Of a stretch of DNA of 64,000 bases, positions 1 through 8,559 are shown in pieces. Origin of the DNA: Paraeggerthella hongkongensis (lineage in GTDB: Bacteria > Actinomycetota > Coriobacteriia > Coriobacteriales > Eggerthellaceae). Position 1 is the first letter of the stretch. Each line of letters starts with the position of its first letter. A program made the position numbers and the translations under genes. The notes beneath the pieces were generated by a model. The model did not search any database. It was not told where the DNA came from and worked only from the letters and a program-made list of their open reading frames with translations. The stretch spans positions 157,967-221,966 of the forward strand of contig NZ_PPTQ01000002.1 in the NCBI RefSeq assembly GCF_003340345.1, written 5' to 3'.

Positions 1-66
1 GTCGCGCTGATTGGGTCCATCGTTCTTTTGGCGGCGATCAACCTGATCACGGGAAAGAAGTCATAG
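1..66 (+). CDS. C-terminal end of a small membrane protein (partial)
   Basis: The first 21 codons read open in frame 1 and end at a TAG stop. They give a hydrophobic stretch (VALIGSIVLLAAINLITG) followed by KKS, which looks like the last membrane helix of a small membrane protein. The gene starts outside the window. A GlsB/YeaQ/YmgE-type protein would fit the pattern, but too little is present to assign a family. Confidence 0.6.
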   Translation, partial: VALIGSIVLLAAINLITGKKS

Positions 67-74
67 CAAAAGCA

Positions 75-102
75 CGGCCCGCCTCGCAGATCGGGCGGGC
101 CG
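75..102 (+). terminator. Terminator-like hairpin after the partial gene
   Basis: A perfect 9-bp GC stem (CGGCCCGCC at 75-83 pairing with GGCGGGCCG at 94-102) lies nine bases after the stop. No T-tract follows on the + strand, so termination may be inefficient. It also lies beyond the 3' end of the convergent anti-sigma gene. Confidence 0.5.
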
Positions 103-122
103 CATGCGCGGGGCTTGCCGCC

Positions 123-1220
123 CTACGGAAAGGCAACCTCCGCATTCCCGATCGTGACCGACGCCACCTCTTCAAGGTTGAGGAAGGCATCGAACATGAA
201 CGTCTTGCTGCATGCCGTGGCCGAGCCCTGCTCGCGCATGCTGCTTGCGGCGTTGGACGCGTCGATCGACGTTCCGTCCTTCAGGCGCACCGTCATCCTC
301 ACGTCGCGGAATCGATCCAGTTCCTCGGACCGCATTGCGGGATCCTGCTCGAAAGCGCCCCCGCCTTGCCCGATCGTCCCTTGCACCGTGTAGTCCACGG
401 CAAGCGAAAGGGGAGAAAGGGAGATCGCCTCGACGGTGGCGTCCATGCCGTCGACGTCGAGCGCCTGCCCGGCGGGCAGGGCGACGGATGTGTCCTCGTA
501 GTCGATGGCGAACTTCATTTTCCACGTCCCTTCGGCCACCATTCGCCTGTCGCCTTCCGGACCGAGCGCGCAGAGATCGCTCAGCTCGACGTGCGCCGTC
601 TTGCCCGCGATGGTGCCGTCGGAGGTGTTCACGGTCATTCGCTGCACGAATCGAAGGGCGTTGTCGGCGGGATCGGGATCGTGGAAGCTGGAGCTGCCTC
701 CGCTTCCCGTAAAGCCCGGTACATGCAGCATGGAGCCGTTTTCGAACCAGAGCGGCAGCAGACCGTTTTCGAGAGGCTCGATGCCTTCGAACGCCGTGCC
801 GTCGTTCTTCTCGACGCGAAACACCAGCGCGTAGCTGCGCGCATCCCCTACGATCGCCTCGGCCGTGATGGTAATGCCGTTCGTCGTGGCGCTTACGCCA
901 AGCGGACGCCCTATCTTGTCGATCACCTCGGTTTGCGCAGGAGGCCCCCCGAACACGTCGTCGAACACGTCTTCCATGCTCGAAAGCGCGCCGGACGCGT
1001 ACGCGCCGCCGCAGATCGCAGCCGTCAAGCACGCGGCAGCCGCTACGGCGACGATCGTCCGGCGGGTCCGCTTTCCACCGGGTTGCGCCGAGGCTGCGAA
1101 GGCGCGCTTCCCCGAGCGCTCGGGTTCTTCGCAGGCGGCCGCGAGGTTGCGTGCCAAGCGCGCTTTCTCGTCGTCGGAGAATCGCAGGTCGTCCAGTGCG
1201 CGTCGAAGCTCATCGTTCAT
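123..1220 (-). CDS. DUF4179-type membrane anti-sigma factor
   Basis: A 365-residue protein with a charged cytoplasmic N-terminus (about residues 1-52), one membrane helix (about 53-75, Ala-rich) and a large outer domain resembling DUF4179 proteins found beside ECF sigma factors. The start codon overlaps the 3' end of the sigma-factor gene by 11 bases, so the two are translationally coupled. By analogy with other sigma/anti-sigma pairs the N-terminal part would hold the sigma factor at the membrane and the outer domain would sense an envelope signal. The signal is unknown and nothing in the sequence identifies it. Confidence 0.75.
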   Translation of the reverse strand: MNDELRRALDDLRFSDDEKARLARNLAAACEEPERSGKRAFAASAQPGGKRTRRTIVAVAAAACLTAAICGGAYASGALSSMEDVFDDVFGGPPAQTEVIDKIGRPLGVSATTNGITITAEAIVGDARSYALVFRVEKNDGTAFEGIEPLENGLLPLWFENGSMLHVPGFTGSGGSSSFHDPDPADNALRFVQRMTVNTSDGTIAGKTAHVELSDLCALGPEGDRRMVAEGTWKMKFAIDYEDTSVALPAGQALDVDGMDATVEAISLSPLSLAVDYTVQGTIGQGGGAFEQDPAMRSEELDRFRDVRMTVRLKDGTSIDASNAASSMREQGSATACSKTFMFDAFLNLEEVASVTIGNAEVAFP

Positions 1221-1704
1221 CGGATTCCTCCTTCAACATGGCGCGCAGCTTCGCGCGGCCGCGGCTTGCGTGCGCCGCTACGGCCGACTCGCTGCGTCCG
1301 GTCATCTCGGCTATCTCTTTCAGGGAGTATCCCTCGTAGTAATGCAGGTAGATGGCTTCGCGGTAGTTCTGCGGCAGCCGCATGACCTGGTCGAGCACGT
1401 TGCTTTCGGGCGGTTCGGGCGCGGGCGGGTCCGCCATCTCGTCAAGCGGCGCCGACGTTCGCCGAAACCCGCTGCGCAGCACGTCTTTGCAGGCGTTCGC
1501 TGCGGCGCGAATCACCCAGGACCTCTCGTGCTCGGCGCTTTCGAAGGGATCCGTGCGGCTCATGAGCTTGAACAGCACGTTTTGGCAGATGTCCTCGGCG
1601 TCGTGCGTGGATTTCAGGTACGTGTAGCTCAACCTCAGGATAAGGTCCGCGTACGCGTCCACTAGCCGTTCGGCTTCGGCTTGCGCCGGCCGTCTTTTGT
1701 CCAT
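1210..1704 (-). CDS. ECF-type RNA polymerase sigma factor
   Basis: A 164-residue sigma-70 family protein without region 1 or 3. Region 2 (about residues 13-80, with the DAEDICQNVLFKLM core-binding segment) and region 4 (about 105-160, with YSLKEIAEMTGRSESAVAAH as the helix-turn-helix) are both clear. I chose the ATG at 1704, giving MDKRRP, because a purine-rich AGGAAG lies about 12 bases upstream. The frame stays open further upstream to 1770, but that extension does not look like sigma-factor sequence. It is the first gene of a two-gene unit with the DUF4179 anti-sigma gene. Autoregulation is usual for such pairs; I could not identify the promoter. Confidence 0.88.
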   Translation of the reverse strand: MDKRRPAQAEAERLVDAYADLILRLSYTYLKSTHDAEDICQNVLFKLMSRTDPFESAEHERSWVIRAAANACKDVLRSGFRRTSAPLDEMADPPAPEPPESNVLDQVMRLPQNYREAIYLHYYEGYSLKEIAEMTGRSESAVAAHASRGRAKLRAMLKEESDER

Positions 1705-1851
1705 GATCCGGTTCGCTTCCTGTCGTGTGGGCCCGATCGTCGCCGGGCGGCAACGCTGCTTCACCGACAATACGAACGAGATGCGCGAATCCTGACACCC
1801 GCGCGAAAGATTTCGAGAAGACGCGCCGAGGATTCCGCGCTCCCGAAGGGT

Positions 1852-2823
1852 TTAAGAGAACTCCCAGAAATCCTGCATGAGCTCTTTGCGGTTCGCTTTG
1901 CCCGTCTTGCGCAGAATATGGTGCATGTGCACCTTCACGGTACCGGGCGCCAGGCTCATGGCGGTGGCGATGTTCTGGTTGTCTTTTCCCAAGAGCACCA
2001 GCCGCAAAACCTCTTCCTCGCGTTTGGACAGGTTGCGCGCGGCGCTGTACGCGCCCAGGTTGTGCTCGATGAACGCTTGAAGCGAGTCTCCGCCTTGCGT
2101 GGGCGGGTCGGCATGGCGCAGCGAAAGGTTCTTCCATGATCCGCGGCATGCCACGAACGCACAGCAAAGAACCAGCAGGTTTTCTGCGAAGTTGCGTTGC
2201 GGCAGGAAGGGGAACAGCCCGTCGGCCACCATGCTCGGTCCGATGACCAGCAGGAAGGTGACGTTTTCCAGCAGCACGAGCGTCACCAGGATCCACAGCG
2301 CAAGGTAGAGCTTGCGGAACCGGCGCATGCGAAGGCGCAGCACCTCGTCCTGCGCGCCCACGTACATCACGGCAACGTAGGCCAGCATCCAATACATCAT
2401 CAGCTCGCGCATGCTGTAGAAGAGGAACTCCTGGACGTTCCCTTCTTCGACCAACAGCAGCACCGCGATGCTTCCCAGTACGAAAGCGGCTCCCGGAATC
2501 CATTGCGCGAACAGCCGGCGCTCCTCGATGTACTCGCACACCACCAACCAAAAAGCCATCAACGCTCCGCCTCCGATGACGATGGACGCGGCGGGGCTGC
2601 CGATGAAAAACGGCGTGGACAGCACGTCGGCGGCTCTGCGCATCATGAAGTCGTCCTGAAAGACCAAGGCGACGTCGAAGAAGTAGAACAGGAAGCCGAA
2701 GAACGCGTACAGCAGCGCTTTCGTCCGCGAAACCAAATACGAGGCAAGACACGCCGCCGCCGTCAGAATCACGGCAAGCAGCACGAACAGCGTGTAGTAG
2801 AAAAGCACGAGACCCATGTCCAT
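1852..2823 (-). CDS. Membrane-bound LuxR-type transcriptional regulator
   Basis: A 323-residue protein. Roughly the first 235 residues are seven to eight hydrophobic helices, and the last 65 or so form a LuxR/FixJ helix-turn-helix (LSKREEEVLRLVLLG, then the recognition region LAPGTVKVHMHHILRKTG). No receiver domain or separate sensor partner is present, so signal detection and DNA binding are apparently in one membrane-tethered chain. This architecture is common in Eggerthellaceae. The start at 2823 is preferred over 2868 because GGAGAA lies seven bases upstream. It is divergent from the YfcC carrier gene, which makes that carrier its most likely target. Confidence 0.85.
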   Translation of the reverse strand: MDMGLVLFYYTLFVLLAVILTAAACLASYLVSRTKALLYAFFGFLFYFFDVALVFQDDFMMRRAADVLSTPFFIGSPAASIVIGGGALMAFWLVVCEYIEERRLFAQWIPGAAFVLGSIAVLLLVEEGNVQEFLFYSMRELMMYWMLAYVAVMYVGAQDEVLRLRMRRFRKLYLALWILVTLVLLENVTFLLVIGPSMVADGLFPFLPQRNFAENLLVLCCAFVACRGSWKNLSLRHADPPTQGGDSLQAFIEHNLGAYSAARNLSKREEEVLRLVLLGKDNQNIATAMSLAPGTVKVHMHHILRKTGKANRKELMQDFWEFS

Positions 2824-2945
2824 AAAGCGTTCTCCATCGTCGGCCACCTCGGTCGAGCAGAATGGCAACAGTATAGGCTATGCTGCAACGCTGCGCGCGC
2901 AAACTCCCGCTGCATCAGCCCTGATCGAGCATCGTCCTTTGGGTG

Positions 2946-2985
2946 TATTACCGAATTATACCCGCCTATATCCCCGCGTTATACC
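2946..2985 (+). promoter_or_regulatory. Four helically phased TATACC-like repeats
   Basis: Four similar heptamers (TATTACC, TTATACC, TATATCC, TTATACC) end at 2952, 2962, 2973 and 2985, about one helical turn apart. They lie between the divergent luxR-type and yfcC genes. They look like an array of binding sites for one regulator, possibly the adjacent LuxR protein; this is inference from spacing alone. Confidence 0.4.
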
Positions 2986-3053
2986 TGTTCGGATGAGCGC
3001 TGACGGTACATCATGTGCCGCAGCAAGGTCCAATGCCTACGAAAGGGGTCCCC

Positions 3054-4637
3054 ATGTCGACGGAAGCGACTGCACCCGCCCGATCCGTCGGGCAGCGCGA
3101 GGGAAAGCCGAAGAAGAGCCGCAAGCTCAGCTTTCCCACCGCGTTCACCATCCTGTTCGCGCTCACTATTGTTGCGGTAGCTGCAACGTGGTTCGTGCCC
3201 GCGGGCCAGTACGCGAAGCTCGCGTACAACGCGGATGACAACGTGCTGCAGATCACCAGTCCTCAGAAGCAGGTTACGGAAGTGGCTGCCACGCAAGAGG
3301 AGCTTGACAAGATCGGCGTGAACATCGACATCGAGCAATTCACGTCGGGCGCGCTATCCAAGCCCATTTCCGTTCCGGGCACTTACGAACAGCTCGAACA
3401 GCAGCCTAAGGGCATCGCCGACATCACGGTGAGCATGGTGTCGGGAACCATCGAAGCGGCGGACATCATGGTGTTCATCCTGGTGCTCGGCGGCCTTATC
3501 GGCGTGGTCAACGCCAGCGGTGCTTTCGAATCGGGTCTCATGGCTCTCACCAAGAAGACGAAGGGACGCGAGTTTCTGCTCGTGTTCTTGGTGAGCGTTC
3601 TCATGGTGCTCGGTGGCACCACCTGCGGTTTGGAGGAGGAGGCTGTCGCCTTCTACCCGATCCTCGTGCCCATATTCCTGGCGCTCGGCTACGACTCCAT
3701 CATCTGCGTGGGCGCCATCTTCTTGGCCGGGTCGATGGGAACGACGTTCTCGACCATCAACCCGTTCTCGGTCGTTATCGCATCGAACGCGGCGGGCATC
3801 AACTTCACGCAGGGCATCGAATGGCGCGTGGCGGGCTGCATCGTGGGCGCGCTCGTGGTCATCGGCTACCTGTATTGGTACAGCCGCAAGATCAAGGCCG
3901 ACCCTACGTTTTCCTACACGTACGAAGATCGTGAGAAGTTCGCGCAGCTTTACAACGTGGAAGCGGGCGAGACCGAAGAGGCCAAGGAAAGCGGGTTCAC
4001 GCTTCGCAAGAAGACCATCCTGGTGCTGTTCGTGATAGCGTTTCCCATCATGGTGTGGGGCGTCGTCAGCCAAGGCTGGTGGTTCCCCCAGATGGCGGCC
4101 TCGTTCTTGGCGATCGCCATCATTATCATGTTCCTTTCCGGCATAGCCGAGAAGCAGGTGGTTGACGCCTTCATCAACGGAGCGTCCAGCTTGGTGGGCG
4201 TGTCGCTGATCATCGGCCTGGCGCGCGGAATCAACCTCATCATGGAGCAGGGGCTCATCTCCGATACCCTTCTGCACTGGTCTTCGGGCTTGGTGCAGGG
4301 CATGCAGGGCCCCGTGTTCATCATCGTCATGATGCTCGTGTTCTTCTTCCTGGGCTTCGTGGTTCCCTCGTCGTCGGGTCTTGCGGTTCTGTCCATGCCC
4401 ATCATGGCGCCGCTGGCCGACACCGTGGGCATCCCTCGCTCGGTGGTCGTGTGCGCCTACCAGTGGGGCCAGTACGCCATGCTCTACCTTGCGCCAACGG
4501 GCTTGGTGCTGGCAACGCTTACCATGCTGGACATGAAGTACTCGAAGTGGCTGAAGTTCGTGTGGCCCATGGTGGTGTTCGTGCTCGTGTTCGGCGGCAT
4601 CCTGCTGGTTGCGCAGGTCCTCATGTACAGCGCGTGA
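3054..4637 (+). CDS. YfcC/DcuC-family membrane carrier
   Basis: A 527-residue protein with about 12 membrane helices, matching the YfcC branch of the C4-dicarboxylate/amino-acid anaerobic carrier superfamily. Family landmarks include WFVPAGQY near the N-terminus, GGTTCGLEEEAVAFYPI in the first half, and VPSSSGLAVLSMPIMAPLAD with CAYQWGQY in the second. The substrate cannot be read from sequence; members are annotated as arginine/ornithine or dicarboxylate carriers. The ATG at 3054 is chosen because GAAAGGGG sits at 3041-3048. It stands alone, divergent from the membrane LuxR regulator, and ends at a good terminator. Confidence 0.85.
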   Translation: MSTEATAPARSVGQREGKPKKSRKLSFPTAFTILFALTIVAVAATWFVPAGQYAKLAYNADDNVLQITSPQKQVTEVAATQEELDKIGVNIDIEQFTSGALSKPISVPGTYEQLEQQPKGIADITVSMVSGTIEAADIMVFILVLGGLIGVVNASGAFESGLMALTKKTKGREFLLVFLVSVLMVLGGTTCGLEEEAVAFYPILVPIFLALGYDSIICVGAIFLAGSMGTTFSTINPFSVVIASNAAGINFTQGIEWRVAGCIVGALVVIGYLYWYSRKIKADPTFSYTYEDREKFAQLYNVEAGETEEAKESGFTLRKKTILVLFVIAFPIMVWGVVSQGWWFPQMAASFLAIAIIIMFLSGIAEKQVVDAFINGASSLVGVSLIIGLARGINLIMEQGLISDTLLHWSSGLVQGMQGPVFIIVMMLVFFFLGFVVPSSSGLAVLSMPIMAPLADTVGIPRSVVVCAYQWGQYAMLYLAPTGLVLATLTMLDMKYSKWLKFVWPMVVFVLVFGGILLVAQVLMYSA

Positions 4638-4701
4638 TCCAACGCACATCCGCGGGCGCTTCGCAACTGTCGGACAACGGTACGCGCGCCCGATATTCGT
4701 C

Positions 4702-4729
4702 ACGGCCCGGCAGCGTTTCGCCGGGCCGT
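4702..4729 (+). terminator. Rho-independent terminator of the YfcC gene
   Basis: A 10-bp stem (ACGGCCCGGC pairing with GCCGGGCCGT) with a short loop is followed by TTTT, 64 bases after the stop codon. Confidence 0.8.
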
Positions 4730-4748
4730 TTTCCTGCGCTCGGCCGGG

Positions 4749-4777
4749 TTGTCGGACAAAGTTCGTTCCCGTATACT
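4749..4777 (+). promoter_or_regulatory. Promoter of the MATE leader with an overlapping dyad
   Basis: TTGTCG (4749-4754) and TATACT (4772-4777) are separated by 17 bases. The -35 element lies inside the palindrome TTGTC-G-GACAA (4749-4759), and its 10-base part TGTCGGACAA recurs at 4668-4677, which suggests a repressor site. Transcription would start near 4784. Confidence 0.55.
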
Positions 4778-4783
4778 GATGCC

Positions 4784-4919
4784 TGCTCGGGATGACCCGA
4801 GACTCGATGCGTCGAGCCCTTTCGAGGAAGCTCCGCAGCCGAGATCCCGTTAGCCGGGACAACCCGGAACGTTTATCGACCACGTATACGCCCAGATCGT
4901 CCGGGCGTATACGTGGTCG
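4784..4919 (+). ncRNA. Structured 5' leader with attenuator hairpin upstream of the MATE gene
   Basis: The predicted transcript begins with two consecutive hairpins (CTCGGG/CCCGAG at 4786-4801 and CTCGA/TCGAG at 4803-4816). A conserved-looking purine-rich segment follows, then a perfect 17-bp stem (4877-4893 with 4903-4919) and TTTT. That last hairpin is an intrinsic terminator only 25 bases before the MATE start codon, the layout expected of a riboswitch or other attenuator. I could not match it to a known riboswitch class. An alternative is that it simply insulates the MATE gene from upstream transcription. Confidence 0.5.
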
Positions 4920-4943
4920 TTTTATCGAAAGCGACGAGCACCT

Positions 4944-6392
4944 ATGAGCAAGACCGTACATGAATCGGGCGCGGAGGCGCCCTCGCTCTGCGAAAGCGCC
5001 GGATCGGCGGATCGCAAGATCGACCGCATGGGCACCGAGAGCACGTTCAAGCTGCTCCTGGAGTTTTCCGTGCCTGCCGTGGTGGGCGTCATCGTGCAGA
5101 TGCTCTACAACGTCATCGACGCGGTGTACGTGGGCCATGCCGTGGGCGCGGACGGCCTTGCCGCCACCACGGTGGCAACCCCGATGATGACCGCCATGGC
5201 GGCGGCTTCCATGTTGGTGGGCGTCGGCGGCAACGCGCTTGCCGCCATCAGGCTGGGGGAGGGCCGAAAAGACGTCGCCCGACAGGTGCTGGGGAACAGT
5301 TTCGTGCTCCTGCTGATCGCGGCTGCGGTGCTCTGGATCGTGGCGCCGTTCGCGCTCGAGCCGGTCTTGCGCTACTCCGGCGCCGATGACGCCGTTTTGC
5401 CTCTGGCGATGGACTTCATGGTAGTTATCGTGGCGGGCTGCCCCCTTCAGTTCATCGCGTTCGGCATGAACAACTTCATCCGCACTGCCGGGCATCCGAA
5501 CCGTGCGCTTGGATCCATGCTGGTGGGCACCGGCGCGAACGTGGTTTTCGGCTACCTGTTCATTGTTGTCTTGGATGGAGGCATGCGCGGCGCGGGCCTT
5601 GCCACCGTGTGCTCGTGGGCTCTGTCGGCCCTGTTCGTCATGCAGTTCTTCTTGAAGAAGAGCTCGCCCATGCCCATGACCGTGCCGTCCCTCAAGCTTC
5701 GGCCTCGGCTCGCCCTGCGCATTTGCGCGCTCGGCGTGGCCCCCTCCGTCATGCAGCTGGGCTTCGCCGTGTCGTCGGCCGTCGAGAACAACCTGCTCGT
5801 GTTCTACGGCGCTTCCGACCCTCTGGGCGTGGACGGTGCGCTGGCTATCATGCGCGTGCTTTCCGCCGTGGGGCTGTTCACGTTCATGCCGGCTATGGGC
5901 ATTGCCATGGGCGCGCAGCCCATCATCGGGTACAACTACGGCGCGCGCAAGTTCAAGCGCATGAAGCGCGTGCTGGGGCAGGCCATTCTCATGGGCGTGG
6001 CCATCACCGTGCCGCTGTGGCTGACCGTCATCGTCGCGCCGAACATGTACGCCCATCTGTTCGGCCTGCCGGAAGCCTACCTGTCCGAAACCGCGTGGGC
6101 GCTTGTGCTGTACCTGGTGTTCGTTCCCATCTTGCCTGTTCAGGCTATTGGGTCGAACTACTTCGATGCAACGGGGCAAGCCGTGAAGGCCACCGTGCTC
6201 ACGTTGACGCGCCAGATACTGTTCTTGATACCGCTGCTGGTGTTCTGCCCGGTATTCCTTCCGTCCGTGCTGCCGATCACCCCGCTGGAAAGCGTTTGGT
6301 TCGCGCCGTCTTTGTCGGACATCACCTCGACGTTGTTGGTGTCGCTGTTCCTGTTCTTCGAGATGAAGCGGCTGCGCACGCTGGAAGGGTAG
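4944..6392 (+). CDS. MATE-family multidrug/cation efflux protein
   Basis: A 482-residue protein with 12 predicted helices in two MATE halves. Family features include PAVVGVIVQMLYNVIDAVYVG near the start of the first half, and FTFMPAMGIAMGAQPIIGYNYGARK with the loop KFKRMKRVL in the second. It would export an organic cation or drug by Na+ or H+ antiport. The ribosome site (GACGAG) is weak. The gene is preceded by its own promoter and a terminator-containing leader, so expression is probably controlled by transcript attenuation. Confidence 0.88.
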   Translation: MSKTVHESGAEAPSLCESAGSADRKIDRMGTESTFKLLLEFSVPAVVGVIVQMLYNVIDAVYVGHAVGADGLAATTVATPMMTAMAAASMLVGVGGNALAAIRLGEGRKDVARQVLGNSFVLLLIAAAVLWIVAPFALEPVLRYSGADDAVLPLAMDFMVVIVAGCPLQFIAFGMNNFIRTAGHPNRALGSMLVGTGANVVFGYLFIVVLDGGMRGAGLATVCSWALSALFVMQFFLKKSSPMPMTVPSLKLRPRLALRICALGVAPSVMQLGFAVSSAVENNLLVFYGASDPLGVDGALAIMRVLSAVGLFTFMPAMGIAMGAQPIIGYNYGARKFKRMKRVLGQAILMGVAITVPLWLTVIVAPNMYAHLFGLPEAYLSETAWALVLYLVFVPILPVQAIGSNYFDATGQAVKATVLTLTRQILFLIPLLVFCPVFLPSVLPITPLESVWFAPSLSDITSTLLVSLFLFFEMKRLRTLEG

Positions 6393-6621
6393 GGTTTTTT
6401 CAGGGGGCGGGCGCCCTGTGCGGCTCCCTGAAACCGTTCGCCTAAGACGTGTTGCCGCTTGCGCTGTCGCCGTTTTCCCAAAACGCCCTTTTACCGAGCA
6501 AACGCCCCCGACGCGGCCCTAGATACGACCTCCCTGCTTTTCTTTGATAGAGTGCTAGGCAAGCGACACGGGTCGCTTTTATTGTTCGCAAGCAATCGGT
6601 AAAGGTGAAGGGGGAAGTTAC

Positions 6622-8541
6622 GTGGCTATGCTCGGGTTTTTAATCCTTTTCCCGCTGGTTGTTGCAGGCGTCCTGTTGGTCGTGCGCAACAATCGAGCGA
6701 GAAACGTGATTGTGGGAGCCTCGGCCCTGGTCATCGGACTAGTGTCCGTGTGGCTGGTGGTGGCCTACCTAGGAGCTCCGTGGATAACGTACGAATTCTA
6801 CTCGCCCGTGGCGGATTACGCGTGCATGGCGATCAGCGTGCTTATCGCGGTCGTCATCTTGTACTTCGGCATCAAGTACAAGAACGTGTGGGCATGCGTC
6901 CTGGCCGGTGTGCAGGTGGTCGGGTCGCTCGTGTTCGAGTTCGGGTTCGCCCATGACATCTTGGTGACCGAAGGTTTGTACCTCGACTCGCTGTCGCTGC
7001 TCATGGCGTTCATCATCGGCGTGGTGGGCTCCGGCATCTGCGTGTACGCGCTCGGGTACATGGAAGACTTCCAGGCGCATGAGCCGGAAGGCGCCAAGGA
7101 CCGCCGACCGATGTTCTTCGCGCTCATGTTCGCCTTCTTGTCCGCCATGTTCCTGATCGTGTTCTCGAACAACATGATGTGGGTGTTCACGGGCTGGGAG
7201 ATCACCACGGTGTGCTCGTTCTTGCTCATTGGGTTCACCCGTACCGAAGAGGCTATCAAGAACGCGTTTCGCCAGATCATCATGAACCTTCTGGGTGGCA
7301 TCGCCTTCTTGGTGGCGCTGTTTGTCATGGCAATCCAGTTCCAGACGCTGTCGTTTTTGGAGTTCTTGCAGATCGGCATCCAGAACCCTGCGATGGTGGC
7401 CCTGCCGGTGACCGCGCTTGCGTTCGCGGGCCTTACCAAGGCCGCTCAAATGCCGTTCCACACCTGGCTTCTGGGCGCTATGGTGGCGCCTACGCCCACC
7501 TCGGCGCTGCTGCACTCGTCCACCATGGTGAAGGCCGGCGTGTTCATGCTCATCAAGCTGGCTCCCATCATGATGGCATGCCCCGTTCCGGCGGTCATGG
7601 TCATCCTCGTGGGCGGCTTCACGTTCCTGTTCTGCTCGTGCATGGCCATTTCGCAGAGCAACGCAAAGCGCGTGCTGGCGTATTCGACCATCGCCAACCT
7701 GGGCCTGATCGTAGCGTGCGCCGGCGTTGGCACCCCCGAGGCCGTGTGGGCCGCATCGTTTCTGGTGCTGTTCCATGCTATTGCGAAATCGCTGCTGTTC
7801 CTGTGCGTCGGCACCGCCGAGCACCACATCGGCAGCCGCGACATCGAGGACATGGACCTTCTGTTCGAGCGCATGCCCCGCTTGGCGCGCTTCATGATGC
7901 TGGGCATCATGGTCATGTTCATCGCTCCGTTCGGCATGCTCATCGCCAAATGGGCAACGCTCGTGTCGTTCGCCGAAACCGGCCAGGTGGCGCTTATCAT
8001 CATCTTGGCGTTCGGCTCGGCCGCCACGTTCATGTTCTGGGCGAAATGGCTGGGCAAGCTTTCCGGCATTGCCGCGCAGCCTGAGAACGTCGAGGTCAGC
8101 GTGCATAAGAGCGAGTGGGTCTCCATCATGGTCATGGCCGTGCTCGTCATCCTGTGCTGCGTGGGCCTGCCCGTGATCTCCTGGACCGTCATCGATCCGT
8201 ACGTCTACAGCGTGTTCGGGACCATCGGCCAGGACATTTCCACCACGAACCTGTGGATCGGCTCCATCCTGTCGGCGCTCGTGGTCGTGGTGCTGTTCGC
8301 GGGCCTGGGTCGCAGCAAAGCCAAGAAGGCCGACATCTACCTTGCCGGCGTGAGCCGCGACAACGAGGCGCGCACGTTCCGCAACTCGCTGTCGGGCGAA
8401 TCCACGGCAACCGCGCGCAACTGGTACATGGAGGACTACTTCGGCGAGAAGCGTCTCTCTCCGGTTGGCACCGCGCTGTGCACCGTCGTCATCATCGTGG
8501 CGTTCGCGGCTTCGGCCGTGGCCGTTCCGGGACTGTTCTAG
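6622..8541 (+). CDS. echA: Ech hydrogenase membrane subunit A (NuoL-like ion-translocating)
   Basis: A 639-residue polytopic protein of the proton-conducting antiporter-like family (NuoL/HyfB/EchA) with about 16 helices. Visible landmarks are the helix-7/8 region (ALAFAGLTKAAQMPFHTWLLGAM, then PTPTSALLHSSTMVKAG), which holds the conserved Lys and His residues of the ion path. As first gene of the six-gene order A-B-C-D-E-F it is the pump subunit of an energy-converting [NiFe]-hydrogenase. The GTG at 6622 has GGGGGA six bases upstream; an ATG two codons later is possible. It has no lateral-helix extension as long as in NuoL. Confidence 0.88.
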   Translation: MAMLGFLILFPLVVAGVLLVVRNNRARNVIVGASALVIGLVSVWLVVAYLGAPWITYEFYSPVADYACMAISVLIAVVILYFGIKYKNVWACVLAGVQVVGSLVFEFGFAHDILVTEGLYLDSLSLLMAFIIGVVGSGICVYALGYMEDFQAHEPEGAKDRRPMFFALMFAFLSAMFLIVFSNNMMWVFTGWEITTVCSFLLIGFTRTEEAIKNAFRQIIMNLLGGIAFLVALFVMAIQFQTLSFLEFLQIGIQNPAMVALPVTALAFAGLTKAAQMPFHTWLLGAMVAPTPTSALLHSSTMVKAGVFMLIKLAPIMMACPVPAVMVILVGGFTFLFCSCMAISQSNAKRVLAYSTIANLGLIVACAGVGTPEAVWAASFLVLFHAIAKSLLFLCVGTAEHHIGSRDIEDMDLLFERMPRLARFMMLGIMVMFIAPFGMLIAKWATLVSFAETGQVALIIILAFGSAATFMFWAKWLGKLSGIAAQPENVEVSVHKSEWVSIMVMAVLVILCCVGLPVISWTVIDPYVYSVFGTIGQDISTTNLWIGSILSALVVVVLFAGLGRSKAKKADIYLAGVSRDNEARTFRNSLSGESTATARNWYMEDYFGEKRLSPVGTALCTVVIIVAFAASAVAVPGLF

Positions 8542-8559
8542 GAAAGGGTGTGATTCGAC

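Noticed and set aside
3354..6179. A minus-strand frame of more than 900 codons across the YfcC and MATE genes
   Set aside because: It is a high-GC shadow of two strongly supported membrane-protein genes, with His/Arg-rich random composition and no ribosome site. Many other long opposite-strand frames in the window have the same nature.
6398..6433. Stem TTTCAGGG/CCCTGAAA after the MATE gene as a terminator
   Set aside because: The T-run lies before the stem, not after, on the + strand, and no T-run follows on the minus strand either.
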